A stretch of DNA of 64,000 nt from Blautia hansenii DSM 20583 (GCF_002222595.2 NZ_CP022413.2:1194001-1258000); one strand, 5' to 3'. Shown: positions 8,413 through 16,378, counted from the first letter of the stretch. Numbers and translations: made by a program. Notes: a model not told the origin generated them from the sequence alone.

Positions 8413-8784
8413 ATGAATTTTCAATTTGCACATTATAATTACAACGTAAAAAATCTGGAGACATCTATTCAGTTTTATGAAAAAGCACTTGGATTAAAGG
8501 AAGTAAGACGTAAGCAAGCAGAAGATGGAAGTTTTACTCTTGTTTATCTGGGAGATGGAAAAACGGGATTTCAATTGGAACTGACCTGGCTGCGTGATTG
8601 GGAGAAAGACCATTATGATTTAGGGGATAATGAAATACACTTGGCATTTATTACTGATAATATGAAAGAAGCTCATAGGAAACATGAGGAGATGAAGTGT
8701 ATCTGTTATGAAAATCCGAAAATGGGAATTTATTTTATCAGTGATCCAGATGGATATTGGATTGAGATTGTACCGGAGAAATAG
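8413..8784 (+). CDS. Glyoxalase I / lactoylglutathione lyase-like VOC protein
   Basis: A 123-residue single-unit vicinal oxygen chelate protein, comprising two beta-alpha-beta-beta-beta modules (start NFQFAHYNYNVKNLETSIQFY, end FISDPDGYWIEIVPE). Candidate metal ligands are His7, the glutamate of FQLELTW, His in EIHLAF, and the C-terminal glutamate of WIEIVP, the usual pattern of glyoxalase I, which detoxifies methylglyoxal adducts. ATG 8413 follows AGGAGG at 8401-8406. It sits between the TIR gene and the second YgjP copy with no obvious functional tie to either. Confidence 0.85.
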   Translation: MNFQFAHYNYNVKNLETSIQFYEKALGLKEVRRKQAEDGSFTLVYLGDGKTGFQLELTWLRDWEKDHYDLGDNEIHLAFITDNMKEAHRKHEEMKCICYENPKMGIYFISDPDGYWIEIVPEK

Positions 8785-8841
8785 AAGAATCGTTGAATAT
8801 TGTCTAAAAACAAGTTTTGTACGCAAGGAGAGAACGAAGAT

Positions 8842-9411
8842 ATGGCGAACTATTTTGAGGGGTTACAATTTAATATAATTTATAGTTCCCGCAAGTCAAT
8901 CGCCATCGAATTACGTATGGATGGTATTCTTGTGCGTGCTCCCAAGGGCATGAGCTGTGGTGAAATTAACGCTTTCATTCATGAGAAACGGGGCTGGATT
9001 GAGAAGCAGTTAGTAAAAATGCAAGACAGAAAGAAGGACTTAGAACAGATTCCTCTATTTACTAGGGATGAGATTAGGGAGCTGGCAAAGAAGGCGTTGG
9101 TTGTAATTCCAGAAAAAGTAAAGAAATATGCTCCACTTGTGGGTGTCACTTATGGCAGAATTACAATTCGTAATCAGCGTTCACGTTGGGGAAGTTGTTC
9201 TAGTAAGGGTAATCTGAATTTTAATTGTCTTTTGATGTTATTTCCAGAAGATGTGATAGATTATGTTGTTATTCATGAACTCTGTCATAGAAAACAAATG
9301 AATCATTCAGCAGAGTTTTATGCAGAAGTTGAGCGTGTATTTCCAGAATACCGCAAATGTCAGAAATGGCTTAAGGAAAATGGTGGATTGTATCTTGCTC
9401 GTCTTCCATAG
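8842..9411 (+). CDS. YgjP-type zinc metallopeptidase (DUF45), copy 2
   Basis: A 189-residue paralogue of the protein at 5124, with the same QRSRWGSCS, HELCH and NHS zinc-site elements. Protein and DNA are clearly similar over the full length; long exact runs lie around the HELCH region. ATG 8842 is chosen over earlier in-frame codons because AAGGAGAG stands at 8825-8832 and the protein then begins MANYFEGLQFN, matching copy 1. The two copies are direct repeats flanking the methyltransferase/TIR/VOC genes, so they may have mediated gain of that cassette. Confidence 0.85.
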   Translation: MANYFEGLQFNIIYSSRKSIAIELRMDGILVRAPKGMSCGEINAFIHEKRGWIEKQLVKMQDRKKDLEQIPLFTRDEIRELAKKALVVIPEKVKKYAPLVGVTYGRITIRNQRSRWGSCSSKGNLNFNCLLMLFPEDVIDYVVIHELCHRKQMNHSAEFYAEVERVFPEYRKCQKWLKENGGLYLARLP

Positions 9412-9480
9412 AAAGAGAGGATACTACACTATTTGCGTTCTGACAATAAGAGATGGTAGGTGAAAGAAAAGGTGAAAGAT

Positions 9481-9660
9481 ATGAAAATAATTGTTAATAA
9501 AATAAAGTGCAAGAAATGCGGAGATGTAATTGAAAGTAAATCTGTACATGATTTTAAGTTTTGCAAGTGTGGTGCAGTTGCTGTAGATGGCGGTCAAGAT
9601 TATCTAAAAAGATGTGGCAATAGAGAAGACTGGGAAGAGTTATCTGAGGTAGAGAGATAA
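9481..9660 (+). CDS. Small zinc-ribbon-like hypothetical protein
   Basis: A 59-residue protein with two CxC/CxxC pairs (IKCKKCGDVIE and FCKCGAVAV), suggesting a small zinc ribbon of the DUF7695 kind. ATG at 9481 is preferred to GTG at 9460; an AAAGGTGAAAG lies just before it. Its function is unknown. It sits 23 bases before the DUF4259 gene, so the two are probably cotranscribed. Confidence 0.6.
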   Translation: MKIIVNKIKCKKCGDVIESKSVHDFKFCKCGAVAVDGGQDYLKRCGNREDWEELSEVER

Positions 9661-9683
9661 TGTGAATTTAGGAGAATATTAAA

Positions 9684-10088
9684 ATGGGCGCATGGAATTA
9701 TGGTGTGTTTGATGACGATATAGCTTATGATGCGTTGGACGACTTGAGAGAGTCATTAGAAATTATTACGGATATGGAAAAATATTTTGACGTTGTGATT
9801 GAGGCAAAGTATGTTGAATATGACGAGGGATGTTATGCACTGGTATCGGCGGCAGTCATTGATAGTGTGTTTAACGAAAAGCAATATAGATGTGATGATG
9901 AAGATTACTTTGAATGGGTAAAAGCATTAAAGTCTTTTGATTTTACTCCACTCAAACAGAAGGCTATAGTGGCTATTGACGCTGTGCTTTCCGATAGTTC
10001 TGAAATAAAAGAGCTATGGGAGGAAAACAAGGAATTATATAGTGAATGGAGAGAAGATAAGATTTCTATACGAGAAAGACTTAGATAA
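9684..10088 (+). CDS. DUF4259 domain protein
   Basis: A 134-residue acidic protein that begins MGAWNYGVFDDDIAYDAL, the hallmark N terminus of DUF4259 proteins, which are common among polymorphic-toxin immunity and small accessory genes. AGGAG at 9669-9673 supports the ATG at 9684. No toxin partner is visible beside it. Function unknown; an immunity-like or orphan role is only a guess. Confidence 0.75.
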   Translation: MGAWNYGVFDDDIAYDALDDLRESLEIITDMEKYFDVVIEAKYVEYDEGCYALVSAAVIDSVFNEKQYRCDDEDYFEWVKALKSFDFTPLKQKAIVAIDAVLSDSSEIKELWEENKELYSEWREDKISIRERLR

Positions 10089-10093
10089 TAAGC

Positions 10094-10159
10094 AACTTGA
10101 ATCATTTTTCAGAGTTTTCAGTAGAAGTTAAATGTGTATTTTCAGAATGTCGCAGATAA
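10094..10159 (+). pseudogene. Decayed C-terminal fragment of a third YgjP gene
   Basis: Translated in frame from 10100, this stretch reads NHFSEFSVEVKCVFSECRR then TAA. It aligns to NHSAEFYAEVERVFPEYRK of the two intact YgjP copies with 11 of 19 identities. Nothing upstream of it aligns. It is the tail of a lost third copy. Confidence 0.7.
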
Positions 10160-10201
10160 TTGATACTAAAAAGTTTTTCTTTTATGAAGTTTAGAGGTTT
10201 G

Positions 10202-10210
10202 TGCTATAAT
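10202..10210 (+). promoter_or_regulatory. Extended -10 promoter
   Basis: TGCTATAAT (10202-10210) combines the extended TG motif with a consensus -10 and lies 73 bases before the flavoprotein start. The -35 region is weak, as allowed for extended -10 promoters. Confidence 0.5.
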
Positions 10211-10282
10211 TTATGACATAAATGAGACAACTGGTTTACTTGTTAAATTATAGAAATCGGATTGTAAATGGAGGATAGCAGT

Positions 10283-10807
10283 ATGAAAATAGTAATTATA
10301 AATGGAAGCGCAAGAAAAGGGAACACCTTGACAGCGATAGAGGCATTTGTGAAAGGTGCGTTGGAAAAGAATGAAATTGAAGTTATTGAGCCAGATAGGC
10401 TTCATATAGCACCTTGTAAGGGGTGTGAAACTTGTCAATGTTATAAAGGATGTGTAGACAGCGATGATACAAATCCAACAATTGATAAAATAGCCGCAGC
10501 AGATATGATTCTTTTTGCTACACCAGTGTATTGGTGGGGAATGTCAGCACAATTAAAGCTTATCATTGATAAATGCTATTGTCGTGGATTGCAATTGAAA
10601 AATAAAAAAGTAGGTGTTATTATCGTTGGAGGTTCTCCAATTGATAGTATACAGTATGAGTTGATTTGCAAGCAATTTGATTGTATGGCTAGCTACCTGT
10701 CATGGGATATGCTTTTCCAGAAATCCTATTATGCTAATGCCAGAGATGAACTTGCAAAAAATGTCAATGCAATGAAAGAACTTGAGGAGATTGGTAAAAA
10801 ATTATAA
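10283..10807 (+). CDS. NADPH-dependent FMN reductase / iron-sulfur flavoprotein-like
   Basis: A 174-residue flavodoxin-fold protein. The FMN phosphate loop NGSARKGNT lies near the N terminus, and PCKGCETCQCYKGC is the cysteine cluster typical of iron-sulfur flavoprotein relatives. FATPVYWWGMSAQLK is the second flavin-contact region. It should transfer electrons from NAD(P)H through FMN; the partner is unknown. ATG 10283 has GGAGGA at 10271-10276; the in-frame ATG at 10268 overlaps that ribosome site and is rejected. Confidence 0.85.
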   Translation: MKIVIINGSARKGNTLTAIEAFVKGALEKNEIEVIEPDRLHIAPCKGCETCQCYKGCVDSDDTNPTIDKIAAADMILFATPVYWWGMSAQLKLIIDKCYCRGLQLKNKKVGVIIVGGSPIDSIQYELICKQFDCMASYLSWDMLFQKSYYANARDELAKNVNAMKELEEIGKKL

Positions 10808-10884
10808 TAGAAGAAACATTTATGAAAAATATTATTTAACGTGTATGTTGATGAGCCAGATAAATTCCCAGTCTCTCGGAGAGA

Positions 10885-11274
10885 TTGGATACATTTGAAG
10901 ATGTTGTAATAGGTTTTAATGCAAAGGTTCAAGAAATGCTGAAACCAATGACAGCTGTTTATAAGAGTGGTGTAGTAGATGCTTTGAGCTCTGTCGGAAA
11001 AGCTTATGCAAATATGAATTTGGGAATAACTCAATCAGAAATGATAAAAAGTATGAATGCAATGGCAGAAAGTTTTTTGGTATCAAAAGTTGTTGCCAAT
11101 AGTTTTGCAACAACGCAGATATTAGCAGAGAGTGTGAAGACGGCTGAAATGATACAGAAACAATTGAAGATTTTGATGAAAAAACGGTTGAGAGCGATGA
11201 AGATGAGTGATGCATCCTCTAAACAGAGACTAACAATTGCCCCTTCAAAATTATTATACTTGGTCTTGAATTGA
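10885..11274 (+). pseudogene. Unrecognised, probably frameshifted gene remnant
   Basis: A 129-residue helical frame (TTG at 10885, no clear ribosome site, TAA just upstream) with alternating hydrophobic heptads such as KSGVVDALSSVGKAYANM. After about 11150 the frame turns basic. A neighbouring frame there reads an acidic tail (TETIEDFDEKTVESDEDE, then TGA), which suits the start of the protein better and suggests a frameshift. I do not recognise the family. It is the last gene-like sequence before the first attachment site. Confidence 0.3.
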
Positions 11275-11299
11275 CATGTTATTCCATTTTTGCTATTTT
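11271..11299 (+). promoter_or_regulatory. Likely original promoter of the LMW-PTP gene
   Basis: TTGACA (11271-11276) and TATTTT (11294-11299) with a 17-base spacer, about 80 bases before the truncated phosphatase start at 11380. The insertions now separate it by about 50 kb from the intact gene at 61500. Confidence 0.5.
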
Positions 11300-11379
11300 T
11301 TTGAAAAATAGTATATCTTGAAAAAATAAAAAAAGTGCGTAAAATAGGGAAAAAAGAGAGAGTTCAGGAGGAAAATATA

Positions 11380-11418
11380 ATGATTAAAGTATTATTCATC
11401 TGCCACGGCAATATTTAA
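11380..11418 (+). pseudogene. LMW-PTP 5' remnant, attachment site A (host side)
   Basis: ATG at 11380, with GGAGG at 11368-11372, opens a frame reading MIKVLFICHGNI and then stops at TAA 11416-11418. This is the start of a low-molecular-weight tyrosine phosphatase cut off inside its catalytic loop. The core TGCCACGGCA is at 11401-11410. It is the host-derived upstream junction of the tandem array. Confidence 0.85.
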
Positions 11419-11472
11419 TGTACGCTGTGAAAGCCTTGATTTTATTGGATTTCTTGAGGATTAACCAATAAT

Positions 11473-11493
11473 TTACACCTTATTTATACCTTT
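11473..11493 (+). repeat. Left-end integrase arm-type repeats, element 1
   Basis: TTACACCTTA (11473-11482) and TTTATACCTTT (11483-11493) are adjacent and near-identical. Matching copies occur at the element's right end (14552-14594). By analogy with Tn916-family DR sites they are likely bound by the integrase N-terminal domain. Confidence 0.5.
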
Positions 11494-11571
11494 GGAAGAC
11501 CGGATCGGAATAATTAAAAAAGTTGTCATAATTCAGTTGGTCAAAAAATAATACTACACTCAAAATTGATT

Positions 11572-11626
11572 AAAAAATCAATCGTAAAAAAATACGATTG
11601 ATTTTTTGCACGTTTTTGCATATAAT
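11572..11626 (+). promoter_or_regulatory. Promoter overlapped by a perfect 15-bp inverted repeat
   Basis: AAAAAATCAATCGTA (11572-11586) and its exact complement (11593-11607) flank six A residues. The second arm contains TTGATT (11598-11603), which with TATAAT (11621-11626) at 17 bases makes a good promoter. The palindrome could be an operator or a terminator for incoming transcription. The expected start near 11633 supports translation from 11660. Confidence 0.6.
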
Positions 11627-11659
11627 ATAATCATTATGGTTGGAAAGGGAACGATTACT

Positions 11660-12913
11660 ATGCGTGAAACAAGAATATTAGAATTCAAGGAAACGATTAC
11701 GAATACTTTTTTGAAAACAGTTAGTGCCTTTTCGAATTACAATGGTGGAACAATTCTTTTTGGGGTTGATGATAATGGAAATGTGAAAGGATTGCCAGAT
11801 GTAAAACAGGCCTGTCAGGATATCGAAAATAAAATCAATGACAGTATATCACCTCAACCAAACTATACACTTGAAATACAGAATAATGACCAGACGATAA
11901 AACTTACTGTAAAAAGTGGTCTTCAAAAACCGTATTTATATAAATCAAAAGCATACAAACGAAATGATACAGCAACGATAGAGGTAGATACATTGGAATT
12001 TTCAAGGCTTATATTAGAAGGAAAAAATATTAGTTTCGAAGAATTACCTTGTAAAGATCAGGAGCTATCTTTTAAAATTTTACAGTGTAAACTGAAAGAA
12101 AATATTTACATTGAAACTTTCAATCAAGATACTTTAAAGACATTGAACCTGTATGACAATATAAATGGTTATAATAATGCAGCGGGACTTTTGGCAGATA
12201 AAAATCATTTTTCAGGAATTGATATTGTTAAGTTCGGTGAGAATATCAGTATTATTCAAAAAAGAGTAACGTTTGAACATATATCGGTTTTAGAAATATA
12301 TGAAAAAGCACTTGCTGTATTTAGAGATTATTACCAATATGAAGTAATACAGGGGGCTGACAGAAAGATGGTAGAGAAAATACCGGAAGCAGCTTTCAGA
12401 GAAGCAATTGCAAATGCTTTGATTCATAGGGTATGGGATATTAATTCACACATCAGAGTTTCTATGTTTGATGATAGAATAGAAGTAGTGTCTCCTGGTG
12501 GATTGCCGGCTGGAATAACGGCAGAAGAATATTTATCAGGTAAACTATCTATTTTAAGAAATAGAAATCTTGCAAATGTATTTTACAGACTGGGACTAGT
12601 AGAGATATTTGGAACAGGAATTACACGAATCAAACAACTGTATGCAGAGAGTTTGATAAAACCAGAATTTGAAGTGTCAGAAAATGCTATAAAAATTGTA
12701 CTACCGATATTTGAAACGAATGTCAATTTAACCGAAGACGAAAAAGTGATTTACAAATTTTTAAGTAAGACGATGCTGAAACCAATAAGTGAAATTGCAC
12801 CATATGTCCCATTTGGCAAATCAAAAACAACACAATTACTGAAAGCTATGGAGAAAAAGGGTGTGATTGCAGTTGAAGGAAAAGGCAGAGGAACAAAATA
12901 TATCATTAAGTGA
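11660..12913 (+). CDS. AlbA_2 / schlafen-like putative DNA-binding protein with ATPase-like fold
   Basis: A 417-residue protein. Residues 1 to about 115 are an AlbA_2 (schlafen-like) domain: LEFKETIT, AFSNYNGGTILFGVDDNGNV, and the later LYKSKAYKRNDTAT. The middle carries a GHKL-ATPase-like C-terminal region (FREAIANALIHR, VVSPGGLPAGIT, GTGITRIKQLY), the usual partner in this family. The last 60 residues form a winged helix. ATG 11660 is preferred to upstream ATGs because AAAGGGA stands at 11644-11650 and the promoter start would leave an ATG at 11636 almost leaderless. Such proteins are called transcriptional regulators or defence factors; the role here is unproven. Confidence 0.8.
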   Translation: MRETRILEFKETITNTFLKTVSAFSNYNGGTILFGVDDNGNVKGLPDVKQACQDIENKINDSISPQPNYTLEIQNNDQTIKLTVKSGLQKPYLYKSKAYKRNDTATIEVDTLEFSRLILEGKNISFEELPCKDQELSFKILQCKLKENIYIETFNQDTLKTLNLYDNINGYNNAAGLLADKNHFSGIDIVKFGENISIIQKRVTFEHISVLEIYEKALAVFRDYYQYEVIQGADRKMVEKIPEAAFREAIANALIHRVWDINSHIRVSMFDDRIEVVSPGGLPAGITAEEYLSGKLSILRNRNLANVFYRLGLVEIFGTGITRIKQLYAESLIKPEFEVSENAIKIVLPIFETNVNLTEDEKVIYKFLSKTMLKPISEIAPYVPFGKSKTTQLLKAMEKKGVIAVEGKGRGTKYIIK

Positions 12914-13033
12914 TTGAGAACAGATCACCGTCAGCATCGGACGGACCATTGCCCCAATGGCCGTCACAAAGCGTCCGAAGCATAAGACATAGTTTTCTTT
13001 TCTAAGATCTTTGTATTGTGAAATTAGATTCAT
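12914..13033 (-). pseudogene. N-terminal fragment of an MFS transporter
   Basis: Reading leftward from an ATG at 13033, behind an AAAGGGG ribosome site, the frame encodes MNLISQYKDLRKENYVLCF and continues GRFVTAIGAMVRPML. This is the conserved N terminus and first helix of an MFS drug/metabolite transporter. Homology ends after about 40 residues, where the 3' end of the AlbA_2 gene begins. The rest of the transporter has been lost. Confidence 0.6.
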
Positions 13034-13141
13034 GATACGTTTTCCCCTTTGCATATTCCCCAGTTTCAAACTACTAATAATATACAATGCGGGCACTTTT
13101 TTGTCTATCTTATTCCGTCGGGTTTCAGCAAAAAATGGTGG

Positions 13142-13170
13142 TTGATTGAAGCCGGAAAATGATGTATCTT
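13142..13170 (+). promoter_or_regulatory. Putative glutaminase promoter
   Basis: TTGATT (13142-13147) and TATCTT (13165-13170) with a 17-base spacer, 58 bases upstream of the glutaminase start. The remainder of the 12914-13227 gap is the transporter fragment. Confidence 0.45.
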
Positions 13171-13227
13171 AGTACTTAGAAAATAGCAGTTGTAAGGGGA
13201 TTATGACTGAGCGAAAAGGAGAATATG

Positions 13228-14175
13228 ATGAAATCAGAAGAGGTTATGAGAATACTGGAAAATGCCATCCGTATCGGAAAAGGTGTGATCCGGTATGGAA
13301 GTGTTGCATCGTATATTCCGGAGCTTGCCAAGGCAGATAAGAATAAACTGGGGATCTGCCTTTATACAATAGACGGCAATCAATTTGAGACCGGAAATAC
13401 AGAAGACAGATTTACGATACAGTCCATTTCCAAAGTAATGGCACTGTGTCTGGCACTGGAAACATTTGGAGCAGAGTTTGTGTTTGAACATGTTGGTGTG
13501 GAGCCGTCAGGGGAGGCTTTTAACTCACTGGTAGAACTGGATAACCGAAGTAACCGGCCCTTTAATCCGATGATCAATTCTGGAGCAATCACGGTTGCGA
13601 GCCTGCTTGTAAACCACTATTCCATCGAAGATATGCAGAAGTATATGCAGGACGTATGTGAAGATCCGGAGATTGCAGTAGACGAAGCTGTATTTCAGTC
13701 TGAGATGGCGACTTGCGCAAGAAATAAGGCGATTGCCTATCTTTTAAAAAGTAAGGAGATCATTGATACCGATGTAGAAGATAGTGTTACCTTTTATACA
13801 AAGATGTGTTCCATGTCGGTAAATGCAAGAGATTTGGCAATGTTCGGTCTTTTGCTTGCAAATGACGGAGTGCAATTATCTACCGGAAAACGTCTGATCT
13901 CATCTCAGACTGTACGGATGGTACAGACCATTATGCTCACCTGCGGGATGTATGACGGATCAGGTGAATTTGCGTTAAGAACAGGAATTCCGACTAAGAG
14001 CGGAGTCGGCGGCGGCCTGCTTAGTGTATCGAAAAAGAAAATGGGAATCGGGATCTACGGACCGTCTCTTGATAAAAAAGGAAACTGTATCGCAGGCTGC
14101 GAATTGTTGGGATATATTTCAGAAGCACTACATCTTCACATCTTTGATACCAGAGAGTGGAAGGTAGAAGAATAA
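13228..14175 (+). CDS. glsA: Glutaminase A
   Basis: A 315-residue serine-dependent glutaminase of the beta-lactamase-like fold. The catalytic SxxK motif is Ser66-Ile-Ser-Lys69 within FTIQSISKV. Other family blocks are RPFNPMINSGAI, CARNKAIAYLLK and KSGVGGGLLSV. It hydrolyses glutamine to glutamate and ammonia in the cytoplasm; in gut bacteria this often supports acid resistance or glutamate supply. Two ATGs occur; 13228 is chosen because GGAG at 13218-13221 is then 6 bases away. It is the only clear metabolic gene in element 1. No glutamate transporter or decarboxylase is visible beside it. Confidence 0.93.
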   Translation: MKSEEVMRILENAIRIGKGVIRYGSVASYIPELAKADKNKLGICLYTIDGNQFETGNTEDRFTIQSISKVMALCLALETFGAEFVFEHVGVEPSGEAFNSLVELDNRSNRPFNPMINSGAITVASLLVNHYSIEDMQKYMQDVCEDPEIAVDEAVFQSEMATCARNKAIAYLLKSKEIIDTDVEDSVTFYTKMCSMSVNARDLAMFGLLLANDGVQLSTGKRLISSQTVRMVQTIMLTCGMYDGSGEFALRTGIPTKSGVGGGLLSVSKKKMGIGIYGPSLDKKGNCIAGCELLGYISEALHLHIFDTREWKVEE

Positions 14176-14311
14176 AAAAAGACGATACTGCAGATCTCCC
14201 TTAGCATGTGGTTTTGCATTTTTATCTGCACTTTCCAGATAAATAAGTACTTGTCTTGCAACTCGCCGGCTGGATGTATTGACCTCGGTCTGATCTTTGG
14301 TATTCCTTTGA

Positions 14312-14527
14312 AGAGCATACAATGACATTTACCGAGTACAGATGCCAAATATTACACCTTATGTATGTCGGCATACCTATTGCTCAAATATGGCAAAATC
14401 AGGAATGAATCCAAAAGCATTGCAATATTTGATGGGCCACTCAGATATCAGCGTAACGCTGAATACATATACGCATGTAAATCTTGAGGATGCCAGGGAA
14501 GAAGTTGCCCGGATTCAGGTTGTGTAA
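14312..14527 (+). pseudogene. Tyrosine integrase C-terminal stub, element 1
   Basis: From 14312 the frame reads RAYNDIYRVQMPNITPYVCR and continues through HTYCSNMAKSGMNPKALQYL to LNTYTHVN. This is the Tn916-type catalytic C terminus, with the HxxR box and the active-site tyrosine in NTYTH. The first 300 or so residues of the expected 400 are missing, so it cannot be active. It lies 180 bases before attachment site B, the standard int-att layout. Confidence 0.85.
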
Positions 14528-14551
14528 TTACGATTTTTAATTGAAAATAGC

Positions 14552-14594
14552 AAGGTGTAAAATAGAAAAACATACACCTTATTTTACACCTTTT
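14552..14594 (+). repeat. Right-end integrase arm-type repeats, element 1
   Basis: AAGGTGTAAAA (14552-14562, inverted), ATACACCTTA (14572-14581) and TTTTACACCTTTT (14582-14594) match the left-end repeats at 11473-11493. Matching ends support one unit running from site A to site B. Confidence 0.5.
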
Positions 14595-14706
14595 GCGGAC
14601 GATATTATGCGAAAATAAACCAGGTTATGCCAGAAAGCAAAAATTTACAAAGGCTCACAAAGCCCGAAATACCAAGAAAAACTAAGAAATGCGAGGTTAT
14701 GCAACA

Positions 14707-14757
14707 ATGATAAAAGTACTCTTTATTTGCCACGGCAATATACTGGCAAATCTCTGA
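14707..14757 (+). pseudogene. LMW-PTP 5' remnant, attachment site B
   Basis: ATG at 14707 opens MIKVLFICHGNILANL and ends at TGA 14755-14757. The first 12 codons match the phosphatase start and then diverge. The core TGCCACGGCA is at 14728-14737. It joins elements 1 and 2. Otherwise the gap 14528-14893 holds only arm-type repeats: element 1's right set, and TTTTACACAGG (14799) with TTTTACACGG (14810) for element 2. Confidence 0.85.
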
Positions 14758-14893
14758 AAAGCTTGATTTTACAAGGGTTAGACGGACTAAGGATGTACTT
14801 TTACACAGGTTTTACACGGTTTGAAAAGACTGGATTTTAAGTGAAAAATGAGCTGAAAAGATAAATATAGATAAGCCAAAAGGTGTGTTAGCA

Positions 14894-15169
14894 TTAAGAA
14901 ACCCGGCGATGTGATTTTAATAAAATTGCATCAGCCGGATTTTTTAATTTCTCGTTATTCTGTTTGTCACGAGCCATTGCTTCATCGATGGCACGGTTGA
15001 TAAAGGCAGTAGCGCTTTCACCCATGGAGGCGGCGTGTTCCTGAATGATGGTTCTTTTTTCAGGAGTCATACGGACCTTCACTTCACAGAAGCGTTCATT
15101 GTATTTTTTGTTGGCTCTTCGGCGGGCTTCCGTGAGCCCACGATAAGAGCTGCGTTTTTCGTCACTCAT
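14894..15169 (-). CDS. Ribbon-helix-helix-like small protein
   Basis: A 91-residue basic protein. A short beta strand (CEVKVRMTPEKRTIIQEHAA) followed by two helices (MGESATAFINRAIDEAM) fits an Arc/CopG-type DNA-binding fold, as in antitoxins and plasmid accessory regulators. Its ATG at 15169 is preceded by an AGAAAGAAG stretch. It is transcribed away from the SymE-ParAB operon, with about 110 bases shared between the two starts, so it could regulate that promoter. No toxin is found beside it on the same strand. Confidence 0.6.
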   Translation of the reverse strand: MSDEKRSSYRGLTEARRRANKKYNERFCEVKVRMTPEKRTIIQEHAASMGESATAFINRAIDEAMARDKQNNEKLKNPADAILLKSHRRVS

Positions 15170-15278
15170 GGCGACTTCTTTCTGAAATGTTTTGGAGTTA
15201 CATCAAGGTAAGTATAGCACATTTTGGCACATAAGACTATGTAAAAATTAAAGAATTTGAAAAAAAGGAGACAAGCTT

Positions 15279-15596
15279 ATGGCAAAACAGAGAAAAGAGT
15301 TTAGAGAACTCACTGTAAGTGAGACTTGTGGATATAACTACAGTCGTGTACCGGGGATTCGTATTCAGGGAAAATGGTTGGCTGAGTTAGGGTTTGAACC
15401 GGGAGACTCTGTGTTGGTTCGGTGTGAGGATGGCAAGATTGTGATTACAAAGGATGAAGCGTTGGCTGCACGGAAGGCTGCCGAAAAGGCTTTTATGGAA
15501 ACGGAGTTGCGGAAGTTAGAAAAGCGATATGAAGAAGAAAAGGAACGCTTGCTGAAATCGTATGTAGCGGAGCAGAAAGGAAGGTACAACGCATGA
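15279..15596 (+). CDS. SymE-like domain protein with coiled-coil tail
   Basis: A 105-residue protein. Residues about 8-58 match the SymE toxin/AbrB-like fold: RELTVSETCGYNYSRVPGIR, then IQGKWLAELGFEPGDSVLVR and DGKIVITKDEA. The C-terminal 45 residues form a charged helix. AAGGAG at 15265-15270 supports the ATG. It overlaps parA by four bases (ATGA), a fixed arrangement in Firmicute integrative elements. There it is more likely a partition-locus regulator than a toxin; that role is inferred. Confidence 0.7.
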   Translation: MAKQRKEFRELTVSETCGYNYSRVPGIRIQGKWLAELGFEPGDSVLVRCEDGKIVITKDEALAARKAAEKAFMETELRKLEKRYEEEKERLLKSYVAEQKGRYNA

Positions 15597-16378
15597 TGGG
15601 AAAGATTATTGTTTGTGGTTCGCAAAAGGGCGGTGTAGGCAAGACTGTTACAACATTCAATTTGGCATATGCACTTACATCCTTAGGAAAAAAGGTTCTG
15701 GCTGTCGATTTTGACAGTCAGGGCAACCTGTCTACTTGTATGGGGATTGAGGATCTAAGAAATGAAGAAAAAACTATTGGGCATCTGATGATGGCAGAGA
15801 TTGAAGATGAACCGATAGTGGCAGATGATTTCATACAGAATAATGCAGGTATTGATTTTATTTCTGCTAATGTTTACCTCTCAGCTGTGGATACGAAGCT
15901 TCGATTGGAAATGGGGGCAGAAAAAATGCTTAGTAATATTCTGGAGTCGTTAAGAGACAGATACGACTATATTTTGGTAGATACGGCTCCGACTTTAGGC
16001 AGTCTTACCATCAATGCATTGGTGGCTGCAGATAGTGTCATTATTCCGGTAAATCCTCAGTTGCTGGCAATGATGGGTTTGCAGGATTTTATAAAGACGG
16101 TTTCGAAGATTAAGCACAGAATTAACCCAAGGTTAGAGATAGCAGGGATATTACTCACGATGTGTGATTCCAGAACAAATCTGTGTAAGGTTTTGATGGA
16201 AGAAGTAAATGAAACCTTCAAGGGGCAGATAAGAGTATTCCATACTTGCATTCCAACTACGATAAAGGTTGGAGAAGCTGTTTATTACAATATGGCAGTG
16301 GAACAGTACAGTCCGAAGTCTACGGCGGGTATCGCATATAGAAATTTTGCAAAGGAGTTGATTGGATATGAAAGCTAA
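15593..16378 (+). CDS. parA: ParA-family ATPase
   Basis: A 261-residue Walker-type ATPase with the deviant Walker A KGGVGKT (residues 12-18), the VDFDSQGNLS switch region, and the DTAPTLGSL Walker B region. It partitions DNA together with ParB, or positions and stabilises the element. ATG at 15593 overlaps the previous stop; AGAAAGGAAGG at 15574-15584 is its ribosome site. parB follows with an 11-base overlap. Confidence 0.92.
   Translation: MMGKIIVCGSQKGGVGKTVTTFNLAYALTSLGKKVLAVDFDSQGNLSTCMGIEDLRNEEKTIGHLMMAEIEDEPIVADDFIQNNAGIDFISANVYLSAVDTKLRLEMGAEKMLSNILESLRDRYDYILVDTAPTLGSLTINALVAADSVIIPVNPQLLAMMGLQDFIKTVSKIKHRINPRLEIAGILLTMCDSRTNLCKVLMEEVNETFKGQIRVFHTCIPTTIKVGEAVYYNMAVEQYSPKSTAGIAYRNFAKELIGYES

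Larger units (their letters stand above)
11401..14737 (+). mobile_element. Integrative element 1 (about 3.3 kb, decayed)
   Basis: Bounded by the cores TGCCACGGCA at 11401 and 14728. It contains an AlbA_2 gene, an MFS fragment on the other strand, a glutaminase gene and the C-terminal stub of a Tn916-type integrase just inside the right end. Related repeats built on TTACACCTT occur near both ends, as expected for integrase arm sites. No relaxase or replication gene is present. Boundaries come from the duplicated phosphatase 5' end. Confidence 0.8.

Noticed and set aside
14128..14348. Minus-strand frames of 66-70 codons after the glutaminase gene
   Set aside because: Both overlap the glutaminase 3' end and the integrase remnant, have no recognised homology and no ribosome site. 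The intervening 14176-14311 shows nothing I can name.
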